5,104 bases of DNA from Asaia bogorensis (GCA_945874515.1 CAMCHA010000227.1:1-5104); one strand, 5' to 3'. Positions 1 through 5,096 are shown, counted from the first letter of the stretch. Program-made: numbers and translations. The notes: a model not told the origin generated them from the sequence alone.

Positions 1-1463
1 GCATCACGCGCGGCCGGTTCGAAGGAATTGCGCGCTTCCGCAATCATCGCGTCAAAACGCGGATTGTTGAAGAAACCCCAGTTGTTGGAAACCGGCGGCG
101 CCATTTTCGAATCCCAGAAGCGTACCATGGCAAAGAAAGGGTCCATGGCGGCGAAGGATACGTTGGTCATGTGCGCACCACGCGCCGAAGCGTCACGGCA
201 GCCCTGACGCCAAGAAGCAAACAGCGCATTCCATTCAAGAACATCGAATTCGACATTCACGCCAACCTGCTTGAGGTCCTGTTGCAGGAACTCATTCATC
301 GGCAGCGGCTGCATCTGCCCGGAGCCAGAAGCCGAGATCTGCACCTTCAAGTTCAAAGGACGCTGCGGCCCATAGCCCGCTTCCGCGAGCAAGCGGCGCG
401 CCTCGGCCTTATCGGTGCGGATATTGAAGCTTGGGTTGCCGAACCAGGGATGGCCGCGCGGCACGGTGCCGACAGGGATGGACATCATGCCACCCAGAAG
501 CGTGCGCAGCCCTTCACGATCAATGGCAAGATTAAGCGCGCGGCGCACACGCACATCAGCCATGGGCGAGCCTTCAGTAAAGCAAGGCTGCCAGGGCCAG
601 ACATGCGGCTGCGCATTGCTGGTGATCACCATGCCGCGCTGGCGAAGCTGCGGAATGGTATCGGGTGACGGCGCTTCAATCCAATCCACCTGATTGGACA
701 GCAGCGCTGCCGTGCGCGCATTGGCTTCTGGAATCGGCAGCAGGATCACGCGATCAAGCTTGGCTTTATCCGTCCAATAGGCATCATTGCGCGCATATTC
801 CACGCGCTCACGCGCGACAAAGCGGGTCAGGCGGAAGGGGCCGGTGCCGGAAGGATCACGCGCAAAGGCAAGCCAGGCCGCTTCGGCATTTGCGCTGGTC
901 GCGCGCATCTTGTCCCATTGGGCGGGGCTCGCCATAAATAGGTTGGTCAGGTTGATGGGCAGCAGGCTGTCCGGTTCAGACGTGAACAGCGCCACGGTGT
1001 AATCATCAATTTTTTCCGCGCGGCGGAGGGTCGGCATGCGCGTGGCCGTCACACCGACCTGACGCGGATCATAATGCGGTGCCTCACGGTCCAGAATCTT
1101 GCGCACATTCCACACCACGGCATCGGCGTTGAAATCCGACCCGTCATGGAATTTCACGCCGCGACGCAGGCGAAACACCCAGCGCGTCTTGTCATTGGCA
1201 TCAACGGCCCATTCGGTCGCAAGGCCCGGGATCACCACGGAAGGCTTATCGGCCGCGGACAAATCCCACATGGTCAGGCTGTCAAACAGCGGAATGCCGG
1301 TGAAGCGGTTGCCTTCAAACCCCTGGTCGGGCTGGCCATTGGTCAGCGGAATATCCGCCGCCGTCATGCCGATGCGCAGCGTACCCTGGGCTTGAGCGAT
1401 AGACGCCCCCAGGACCGGCAGCGCCACCAGGCAGGCTGCCATCAAGAATTTCTTCAATCGCAT
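1..1463 (-). CDS. ABC transporter periplasmic substrate-binding protein, family 5 (partial, C-terminus off the window)
   Basis: I translated the minus strand from the ATG at 1463; the frame stays open for 487 codons to the window edge. Residues 1-25 form a Sec signal peptide: basic MRLKK, a hydrophobic stretch, then AQA with cleavage likely before Gln26. The mature part has family-5 (peptide/nickel/opine-type) marks: a KFHDGSDFNADAV segment near 104-116, GTGPFRL at 206-212, RNDAYW at 225-230, a VDWIEAPSPD segment near 259-268 and VRRALNLAIDREGL near 306-319. Family members usually run about 500-540 residues, so perhaps 30-50 are missing here. The protein would capture a solute in the periplasm and deliver it to an ABC permease. 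Permease and ATPase genes are not in the window; they may lie further left, downstream of this gene. A GGGAGAG ribosome-binding site ends 7 bases before the ATG and supports this start. The substrate cannot be read from the sequence; peptides are only the default guess. Confidence 0.93.
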   Translation of the reverse strand, partial: MRLKKFLMAACLVALPVLGASIAQAQGTLRIGMTAADIPLTNGQPDQGFEGNRFTGIPLFDSLTMWDLSAADKPSVVIPGLATEWAVDANDKTRWVFRLRRGVKFHDGSDFNADAVVWNVRKILDREAPHYDPRQVGVTATRMPTLRRAEKIDDYTVALFTSEPDSLLPINLTNLFMASPAQWDKMRATSANAEAAWLAFARDPSGTGPFRLTRFVARERVEYARNDAYWTDKAKLDRVILLPIPEANARTAALLSNQVDWIEAPSPDTIPQLRQRGMVITSNAQPHVWPWQPCFTEGSPMADVRVRRALNLAIDREGLRTLLGGMMSIPVGTVPRGHPWFGNPSFNIRTDKAEARRLLAEAGYGPQRPLNLKVQISASGSGQMQPLPMNEFLQQDLKQVGVNVEFDVLEWNALFASWRQGCRDASARGAHMTNVSFAAMDPFFAMVRFWDSKMAPPVSNNWGFFNNPRFDAMIAEARNSFEPAARD

Positions 1464-1470
1464 TGCGTTA

Positions 1471-1477
1471 CTCTCCC
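1471..1477 (-). promoter_or_regulatory. Ribosome-binding site of the solute-binding protein gene
   Basis: The minus strand reads GGGAGAG here, 7 bases before the ATG at 1463. It supports that start codon, which also places the signal peptide exactly at the N-terminus. Confidence 0.7.
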
Positions 1478-1494
1478 TTCGTCGCGTTTGGACA

Positions 1495-1508
1495 GTTTCG
1501 GGGGAAAC
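1495..1508. repeat. Short inverted repeat GTTTC-N4-GAAAC upstream of the binding-protein gene
   Basis: Five-base perfect arms flank four G residues, 32 bases upstream of the binding-protein ATG. It could be a small operator or a chance palindrome; arms this short are weak evidence. No convincing -35/-10 pair was found on the minus strand around it. Confidence 0.3.
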
Positions 1509-1598
1509 CGCCGCCTAAATTTGGTCGCCACGCTCGCCCCAAGGCCGAGGCCCGTTCGACAAGCCAATATCTGAAGGCAGCAAAGCCTGTGCCACCCC

Positions 1599-1613
1599 CC
1601 AGCCTTGGGCTGG
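1599..1613. repeat. Inverted repeat 1: CCAGCC-TTG-GGCTGG
   Basis: Perfect six-base arms with a three-base loop, in the divergent intergenic region. No T-run follows on either strand, so it does not look like a Rho-independent terminator. It is the first of three perfect inverted repeats in about 125 bases. Confidence 0.5.
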
Positions 1614-1617
1614 CGGT

Positions 1618-1635
1618 CAGGGATATTCATCCCTG
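1618..1635. repeat. Inverted repeat 2: CAGGGAT-ATTC-ATCCCTG
   Basis: Perfect seven-base arms with a four-base loop, starting four bases after inverted repeat 1. Its right end shares one base with the second GCCTAAATT copy. There is no T-tract beside it. It could be an operator, or an RNA hairpin if transcription of the racemase-like gene starts further left. Confidence 0.55.
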
Positions 1636-1700
1636 CCTAAATTAATGGCAGCACTGCCCGACCATGCGGCGCCGCGCGCTCGGGCGCAACAGGAAATTAC

Positions 1701-1723
1701 CTGGGCTTGCCAGCCAAGCCCAG
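1701..1723. repeat. Inverted repeat 3: nine-base-arm hairpin just upstream of the racemase-like gene
   Basis: CTGGGCTTG at 1701-1709 pairs perfectly with CAAGCCCAG at 1715-1723 across a five-base CCAGC loop. It ends 18 bases before the ATG at 1742 and two bases before the AAGG at 1726-1729, the only Shine-Dalgarno-like bases there. If transcribed, this stable stem sits at the edge of the ribosome footprint and could affect translation. As DNA, its core TTG-N5-CAA could be an operator for a dimeric regulator. Its right arm overlaps a tandem copy of a ten-base unit (CAGCCAAGCC at 1711-1720, CAGCCAAGGC at 1721-1730). Confidence 0.6.
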
Positions 1724-1741
1724 CCAAGGCCAGAAACGCCC

Positions 1742-2488
1742 ATGCGCATCCTGCTTCTGAACGGCAATACCGACCCTGCCATCACCGCCCTGATCGCCGC
1801 CCGCGCGCAGGAAGCCCTGCCCCGGCTTGGCCTGCCCGCTTGCGATCTGGTGCCCGCGACGGCCCCCTTTGGCGCGCGCTACATAGCCACCCGCGCCGCG
1901 GTCGCCATTGCCGGCCATGCGGTGCTGACGGGCCTTGCTCAGCATATCGGCCAAGATAATCCGCAAGGTTTTGGCGCCGCCATCATCGCCTGTTTTGGCG
2001 AACCCGCCATTGAAGCCGCGCGCGAATTGCTGCCCATCCCGGTGGTTGGCATGGCGGAAGCTTCAATCACCCTGGCTTTGGAACAGGCGCCGCGCATCGC
2101 GCTGCTGACCGGGGGGGCCGCCTGGGTGCCGATGCTGGAAGAATTCGCCCTGATCCGCGGCCATGGGCGAGACCGCGTCCAAGTGCGGTCCGTGCCCCCC
2201 ACCGGCGATATGATCGCGCGCGAACCTGAAAAGGCGCTGGGGCTTATCGCCGAAGAAGCGCGCCAAGCCGTGGCGGATGGCGCCGGCGTTGTAGTGCTGG
2301 GCGGGGCTGGCCTAGTTGGCCTGGCGCCAAAGCTTGCCGCCCTGCTGCCCGTGCCGGTTCTGGATAGCCTTGATTGCGCGCTGGTTATGGCCTGCCGCGC
2401 CGGCCGCGCCAATGGCCGCGCCCCTGGCCGCGTGGTGCAGGCGCCGCAGACCGGGCTTGAGGCGAAGCTTGCCAACATGATGGGGTAA
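1742..2488 (+). CDS. Asp/Glu/hydantoin racemase-superfamily protein lacking the second catalytic cysteine
   Basis: The 248-residue protein starts MRILLLNGNT, matching the N-terminal beta strand and N-x-N-T substrate loop typical of hydantoin and allantoin racemases. The first catalytic half is present as ACFGEPAIEAARE, with Cys84. The second half normally reads roughly LGCAG; here it is LGGAG, with Gly188 (codon GGG at 2303-2305) at the cysteine position. Classical members use the two cysteines as opposing acid/base residues for cofactor-free racemisation. One-cysteine members of the superfamily, such as arylmalonate decarboxylase, do other chemistry. The protein may therefore be a decarboxylase, isomerase, one-sided epimerase or inactive; the substrate is unknown. 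An in-frame ATG at 1664 would add 26 Arg/Pro-rich residues but skips the family N-terminus, so 1742 is preferred. Its ribosome-binding site is weak (AAGG, 12 bases upstream). It is divergent from a solute-binding protein gene, which may supply its substrate. Confidence 0.85.
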   Translation: MRILLLNGNTDPAITALIAARAQEALPRLGLPACDLVPATAPFGARYIATRAAVAIAGHAVLTGLAQHIGQDNPQGFGAAIIACFGEPAIEAARELLPIPVVGMAEASITLALEQAPRIALLTGGAAWVPMLEEFALIRGHGRDRVQVRSVPPTGDMIAREPEKALGLIAEEARQAVADGAGVVVLGGAGLVGLAPKLAALLPVPVLDSLDCALVMACRAGRANGRAPGRVVQAPQTGLEAKLANMMG

Positions 2489-2505
2489 CCCGCGCAAAAA
2501 ACTAT

Positions 2506-2520
2506 GTAAGGACTACTTAC
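2506..2520. promoter_or_regulatory. Candidate operator: GTAAG-N5-CTTAC dyad upstream of ilvE
   Basis: A perfect five-base-arm dyad in an A/T-rich patch between the racemase-like gene and ilvE, 60 bases before the ilvE ATG. The geometry suits a dimeric helix-turn-helix regulator (MarR- or HxlR-like as a guess). No T-run follows, so it is not a terminator. No regulator gene is in the window. Confidence 0.4.
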
Positions 2521-2566
2521 CTTTCACGCAGACCCGCGCTAACCTGATCGCGCTTAGAAAAATCCC

Positions 2567-2571
2567 GAGGA
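2567..2571 (+). promoter_or_regulatory. Ribosome-binding site of ilvE (GAGGA)
   Basis: GAGGA ends nine bases before the ATG at 2581 and supports that start codon. Confidence 0.7.
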
Positions 2572-2580
2572 TACGCAGCC

Positions 2581-3654
2581 ATGGCTTCCTTCCCGATCAC
2601 CCGCACCACCACCCCCAAGGTGAAGCCCGCCGATGATGAGCTTTCCTTCGGCAAGGTGCTGACCGATCACATGTTCCTGATGGATTATCAGGAAGAAAAG
2701 GGCTGGCATTCGCCGCGGATCCTGCCCTATGGGCCGCTCAGCCTCGATCCCGCGACTTCCGTACTGCATTACGGCCAGGCGATTTTCGATGGCCTCAAGG
2801 CGTTTCGCGGCGATGATGATCAGATCCGCATGTTCCGCCCAGATCGCCATGCGGAACGCTTCAATCGCTCTGGCCAAATAATGTGCATGCCGGAATTGCC
2901 GGTGGATATCATTCGCCAAAGCTTTGATGCGTTGGTGGGGCTTGAACATGAATGGGTGCCGCGCAAACCCGGCACCGCGCTTTATCTGCGCCCCACCATC
3001 ATCGCGACCGATGTGATGCTGGGCGTGCATCCGGCGCATAATTACCTGTATTTCCTGATCCTTTCGCCCGTTGGAACCTACTACAAGGAAGGCGTGAAGC
3101 CAGTGAAAATCCTGGCATCCGACACGCATGTGCGCGCCGTGAAGGGCGGCACCGGGGAAGCCAAAACCGCCGGCAATTATGCCGCGAGCCTCGCCGGCCA
3201 GCGCGATGCCGCCAATGCTGGCTATTCGCAGGTGCTGTATCTGGATGGCGTCAATCGCAAATATCTGGATGAGGTCGGCACGATGAACATCATGCTGCGG
3301 ATCGGTGATGAGGTGATCACGCCGCCACTGACGGGGACCATCCTGGATGGCGTGACACGCGCCAGCACCATGCAATTGATGCGCGATTGGGGGCTGAGGG
3401 TCACCGAACGCCAGATCGCCATTGAGGAAGTGATGGCCGCGGGCCGTGACGGCACGCTCAAGGAAATGTGGGGCACGGGCACGGCGGCGGTAGTCTCCCC
3501 GGTGGGGACGCTCGGCTATAAGGGCGAGGATGTGCTGATCAATGGTGGCGAGATCGGCGATGTCACGCGCCGGCTTTATGATGCCATCACTGGCCTGCAA
3601 TATGGCCGCAGCAATGACCCGCATGGCTGGACGAGCATTGTGCGCAAGGGCTGA
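2581..3654 (+). CDS. ilvE: Branched-chain amino acid aminotransferase (type II, fold-type IV PLP enzyme)
   Basis: The enzyme reversibly transfers an amino group between glutamate/2-oxoglutarate and leucine, isoleucine or valine (EC 2.6.1.42) in the cytoplasm, as the last step of their synthesis or first of breakdown. The 357-residue length is normal for the eukaryote-like type II group. Visible motifs are YGQAIFDGLKAFRG (64-77), LYLRPT (134-139), GGTGEAKTAGNYAAS (189-203) with the probable PLP Schiff-base Lys195, EVGTMN (231-236), the LTGTILDGVTR stretch (250-260) and GTGTAAVVSPVG (298-309), a phosphate and substrate loop. All key positions look intact. It starts 92 bases after the racemase-like gene; no terminator is visible between them, so read-through is possible, though the gap also has room for its own promoter. 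The closest alternative is a D-amino-acid or aminodeoxychorismate-lyase relative, but the EVGTMN and GGTG..K motifs favour BCAT. Confidence 0.96.
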   Translation: MASFPITRTTTPKVKPADDELSFGKVLTDHMFLMDYQEEKGWHSPRILPYGPLSLDPATSVLHYGQAIFDGLKAFRGDDDQIRMFRPDRHAERFNRSGQIMCMPELPVDIIRQSFDALVGLEHEWVPRKPGTALYLRPTIIATDVMLGVHPAHNYLYFLILSPVGTYYKEGVKPVKILASDTHVRAVKGGTGEAKTAGNYAASLAGQRDAANAGYSQVLYLDGVNRKYLDEVGTMNIMLRIGDEVITPPLTGTILDGVTRASTMQLMRDWGLRVTERQIAIEEVMAAGRDGTLKEMWGTGTAAVVSPVGTLGYKGEDVLINGGEIGDVTRRLYDAITGLQYGRSNDPHGWTSIVRKG

Positions 3655-3663
3655 GATAGCCCG

Positions 3664-3840
3664 CTAGTCTTGCTTCTTCGCGCCGTCGGTTACAGCGCGC
3701 AGCTTGGCATTCTCGGCAGCAAGCCGCGCGCGTTCAGCCTTGCTTTGCCCGTATTTCACGCGGTTTTCTGCCGCCTCGGCGTCGGCGGCTTCGCGTGCCT
3801 TGGCCTTACGGGCGCGGTTGAGGTTGACGATTTCAGCCAT
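3664..3840 (-). CDS. DUF4169-family micro-protein (58 residues)
   Basis: I translated this by hand on the minus strand from the ATG at 3840 to the TAG at 3664-3666. The product begins MAEIVNLNRARKAKAR and continues with a charged, Ala/Glu/Lys/Arg-rich helix, including AENRVKYGQSKAERARLAAE near 24-43. The MAEIVNLNR start and the ENR-x-x-(Y/H)G-x-(S/T)K block are what I recognise as DUF4169, a small alphaproteobacterial family of unknown function. No signal peptide, membrane segment or cysteine is present, so it is probably cytoplasmic and largely helical. I see no Shine-Dalgarno sequence; the bases before the ATG read TATCCTGCGTGC on the minus strand. Its stop lies nine bases from the ilvE stop (tail-to-tail), and its start is 41 bases from the divergent hydrolase start. 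The family match is from memory; the conserved N-terminus is the main support for a real gene. Confidence 0.85.
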   Translation of the reverse strand: MAEIVNLNRARKAKAREAADAEAAENRVKYGQSKAERARLAAENAKLRAVTDGAKKQD

Positions 3841-3854
3841 GCACGCAGGATAGG
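3824..3854 (+). promoter_or_regulatory. Possible promoter of the dienelactone hydrolase gene, inside the start of the DUF4169 gene
   Basis: TTGACG at 3824-3829 resembles a -35 box. About 18-19 bases on, GGATAG/GATAGG is a poor -10 box, which would put the transcript start near 3860, just before the ribosome-binding site. The -35 bases also encode the conserved VNLN of the DUF4169 protein on the other strand, so the match may be forced by coding. With only 41 bases between the two genes, some promoter overlap with coding sequence is likely anyway. Confidence 0.25.
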
Positions 3855-3868
3855 TGAATACATCCCGA

Positions 3869-3873
3869 AAGGA
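3869..3873 (+). promoter_or_regulatory. Ribosome-binding site of the dienelactone hydrolase-family gene (AAGGA)
   Basis: AAGGA ends eight bases before the ATG at 3882, supporting this start. Confidence 0.7.
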
Positions 3874-3881
3874 AAACGCCC

Positions 3882-4547
3882 ATGCCCTTGATCTCCCTTA
3901 CCGCAGCCGATGGTTTTCGCCTGCAAGCCTATCGCACTGGCCCGCAAGATGCGGATCGCGCCTTGGTGGTGACGCAGGAAATTTTTGGTGTGAACCGCCA
4001 TATCCGGAAGCTCTGCGATGATTTCGCAGCCGCCGGCTACGCGGTGATTGCGCCGCAGCTTTTTGATCGCGCGGAACGCAATGTGGAGCTTGGCTATGAC
4101 GCCGCCGACCTGGCGCGCGGGCGCGAATTGCGCGGCAAGATTGATGCTGGCAAGACGGTACTGGATGTGCTGGCGGCTGCGGCTGCCCTGCCGCGCCAAG
4201 CCAAGCGCGGCATTGTTGGCTATTGCTGGGGCGGCACCGTCGCCTGGCATGGCGCAACCCGCACCAGTGCCTTTTCCGCTTCTGTCGGCTGGTATGGTGG
4301 CGGTGTCGCCACGGCCAAGGATGAGGTGCCGAATTGCCCGACGCAGCTGCATTTCGGCGAAACCGATGCCTCAATCCCAATGAGCGATGTGGAAGCAATC
4401 CGCGCCGCGCGGAAGGAAGTGGAACTCTTCGTCTATATGGGCGCCGGCCACGGCTTTGGCTGTGATGAGCGCGGTTCTTACGTGGCGAAGGATGCCGCGC
4501 TGGCGCAGGAACGCACGCTTGCCTTCTTCGCCAAGCATTTGGCGTAA
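3882..4547 (+). CDS. Dienelactone hydrolase-family protein (alpha/beta hydrolase, carboxymethylenebutenolidase-like)
   Basis: The 221-residue protein, near the family's usual 220-245, has no signal peptide and should be cytoplasmic. The cysteine-nucleophile elbow GYCWGG (113-118, Cys115), the acid in FGETDASIP (Asp162) and GAGHGF (His190) give the Cys-Asp-His triad typical of dienelactone hydrolases. TQEIFG (31-36) supplies the Glu (Glu33) that in studied members holds the cysteine inactive until substrate binds. Arg197 and Tyr200 after the histidine, and arginines at 79-84, resemble the carboxylate-binding positions. The studied reaction opens dienelactone to maleylacetate in chlorocatechol degradation (EC 3.1.1.45). 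No ring-cleavage, muconate or maleylacetate genes are nearby, so the true substrate is uncertain and a general lactone or ester hydrolase is equally likely. The gene stands alone: divergent from the DUF4169 gene and convergent with the phasin gene. Confidence 0.92.
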   Translation: MPLISLTAADGFRLQAYRTGPQDADRALVVTQEIFGVNRHIRKLCDDFAAAGYAVIAPQLFDRAERNVELGYDAADLARGRELRGKIDAGKTVLDVLAAAAALPRQAKRGIVGYCWGGTVAWHGATRTSAFSASVGWYGGGVATAKDEVPNCPTQLHFGETDASIPMSDVEAIRAARKEVELFVYMGAGHGFGCDERGSYVAKDAALAQERTLAFFAKHLA

Positions 4548-4574
4548 AAATATCTGCGCGGGGACTACCCGCGC
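4546..4574 (-). terminator. Rho-independent terminator for the phasin gene, overlapping the hydrolase stop codon
   Basis: GCGCGGG (4556-4562) and CCCGCGC (4568-4574) form a perfect seven-base G/C stem around a five-base GACTA loop. On the minus strand the stem is followed by ATATTTTTAC, a fair U-tract, starting nine bases after the phasin stop. On the plus strand it is followed by CGCATAAATC, with no U-tract, so intrinsic termination should favour the phasin transcript. The U-tract template (AAAAA, 4546-4550) includes the last two bases of the hydrolase TAA. Confidence 0.75.
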
Positions 4575-4582
4575 CGCATAAA

Positions 4583-5017
4583 TCAGGCCGTCTTGTCGGT
4601 GGAGAGGTTCTTTACTTCCTCCATCGCCTCGGCAAAGCGCGTGTGCAGCACTGAAAGCGCCTCGCCGCTCGATTTCTGGATCAGATCGGCCAATTCCTGC
4701 ATTTGCCCGACGGCGCGTTCATAAGTGGCCTTGGCCATTTCCGCACGCTTCGCAGCCTGTTCTTGTACATCGGTCGGGCTTGCCATGCTGCGCATGGCAT
4801 CCTGCATTTCGGCAATTGATTGCTGCACGATTTCCATATGCCGTTCTGCGACTGCGCGCGCACCTTCAAGTGCGACCTTATTGGCGGCCGAGATGGCTTC
4901 AAGATTTTTCTGCTGCGCCTTTGCTAGCGCGCTCATATCCGGCATGGCGGGCAGGCGAAACTCGGCGAAGATTTTCGTCATGTCCATATTGGGTTTGAAG
5001 CTGAATGGGTCGGTCAT
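4583..5017 (-). CDS. Phasin-family protein (polyhydroxyalkanoate granule-associated)
   Basis: The 144-residue product is short, helical and amphipathic, with no cysteine, signal peptide or membrane span. The N-terminal part (about 1-30) is rich in Phe, Met and Pro (FSFKPNMDMTKIFAEFRLPAMP, split by Met/Pro turns), followed by ALAKAQQKNLEAISAANKVA (30-49), a characteristic block of PHB phasins. Long heptad-like helices follow (50-78 and 84-138), broken near Ser80-Pro81. Phasins coat polyhydroxybutyrate granules and control their number and size. The length fits the phasin_2/TIGR01841-like group, known to me as about 110-190 residues. A GGAGG site at 5026-5030 fixes the start at 5017 rather than at the internal Met11 or Met13. 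A terminator follows directly, so it is probably monocistronic. No PHA synthase or depolymerase gene is in view. It could instead be a phasin-like protein with another role, but the fit is good. Confidence 0.88.
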   Translation of the reverse strand: MTDPFSFKPNMDMTKIFAEFRLPAMPDMSALAKAQQKNLEAISAANKVALEGARAVAERHMEIVQQSIAEMQDAMRSMASPTDVQEQAAKRAEMAKATYERAVGQMQELADLIQKSSGEALSVLHTRFAEAMEEVKNLSTDKTA

Positions 5018-5025
5018 GGGGGGCG

Positions 5026-5030
5026 CCTCC
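5026..5030 (-). promoter_or_regulatory. Ribosome-binding site of the phasin gene (GGAGG)
   Basis: The minus strand reads GGAGG eight bases before the ATG at 5017. This near-perfect Shine-Dalgarno sequence selects that ATG over the internal Met codons 11 and 13, and fits high expression, as expected for a granule coat protein. Confidence 0.8.
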
Positions 5031-5045
5031 GGTGGTGGAGCGCTA

Positions 5046-5051
5046 TCTATA
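5046..5051 (-). promoter_or_regulatory. Possible -10 box of the phasin promoter (TATAGA)
   Basis: The minus strand reads TATAGA within GGCTATAGATAGC, an A/T island in G/C-rich DNA. A transcript starting about seven bases on (near 5039) would have a leader of roughly 22 bases that includes the GGAGG. Upstream -35 candidates are poor (TTCGTG at 18 bases, GTGACC at 15), so the call is tentative. Confidence 0.35.
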
Positions 5052-5077
5052 GCCCCTCGCGCCCCAGGTCACGAAGT

Positions 5078-5096
5078 TTCCGCAGCTTCAGCGGAA
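5078..5096. repeat. Inverted repeat TTCCGC-N7-GCGGAA upstream of the phasin gene
   Basis: Six-base perfect arms, extendable by two wobble pairs and one A-T pair, around a seven-base loop at the right window edge. It lies just upstream of the possible phasin promoter. No T-run follows it on the minus strand; the window ends eight bases after it on the plus strand. It may be an operator for the phasin gene or the end of a neighbouring transcript coming from the right. Confidence 0.4.

Larger units (their letters stand above)
1513..1643 (+). repeat. Direct repeat pair GCCTAAATT (1513-1521 and 1635-1643) in the divergent intergenic region
   Basis: The same nine bases, GCCTAAATT, occur twice 122 bases apart in the region between the divergently transcribed binding-protein and racemase-like genes. 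They are A/T-rich islands in G/C-rich DNA, one nearer each gene. They could be promoter parts or binding sites for a shared regulator. A nine-base match in one small region can also be chance, so this is a description more than a functional call. Confidence 0.35.

Noticed and set aside
171..1002. Several plus-strand open frames of 70-165 codons at the left end
   Set aside because: They are antisense to the solute-binding protein frame, which is continuous with signal peptide and family motifs. Their translations are Arg/His/Pro-rich and unrecognisable.
1431..1463. A lipoprotein signal at Cys11 of the binding protein
   Set aside because: The preceding residues MAA do not fit the lipobox well, and the cysteine comes too early in the hydrophobic stretch. 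A signal peptidase I site AQA at residues 23-25 fits better.
1666..1675. GCGGCGCCGC palindrome
   Set aside because: A ten-base G/C palindrome is expected by chance in DNA of this composition, and nothing nearby gives it meaning.
1664..1741. An upstream ATG that would extend the racemase-like protein by 26 residues
   Set aside because: The extension is Arg/Pro/Gln-rich, does not resemble the family, and runs through the strongest hairpin; the family N-terminus begins at the Met encoded at 1742.
2111..2117. Run of seven G in the racemase-like gene as a possible phase-variation tract or frameshift
   Set aside because: The frame and family similarity continue on both sides, and short G runs are common in such G/C-rich DNA.
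1939..2478. A 179-codon minus-strand frame across the racemase-like gene
   Set aside because: Ser/Ala/Pro/Arg-rich with no family features; a shadow of the plus-strand gene.
2554..3624. A 356-codon open frame on the minus strand, antisense to ilvE
   Set aside because: It lies almost entirely over a clear ilvE gene. Its product is rich in His, Arg, Ile and Ala with no recognisable motif, as expected when G/C-ending codons are read in reverse. No good ribosome-binding site was seen.
3756..4398. Minus-strand frames of 198 and 166 codons opposite the hydrolase gene
   Set aside because: They overlap a hydrolase with a full catalytic triad, and one also overlaps the DUF4169 gene. The translations show no motifs.
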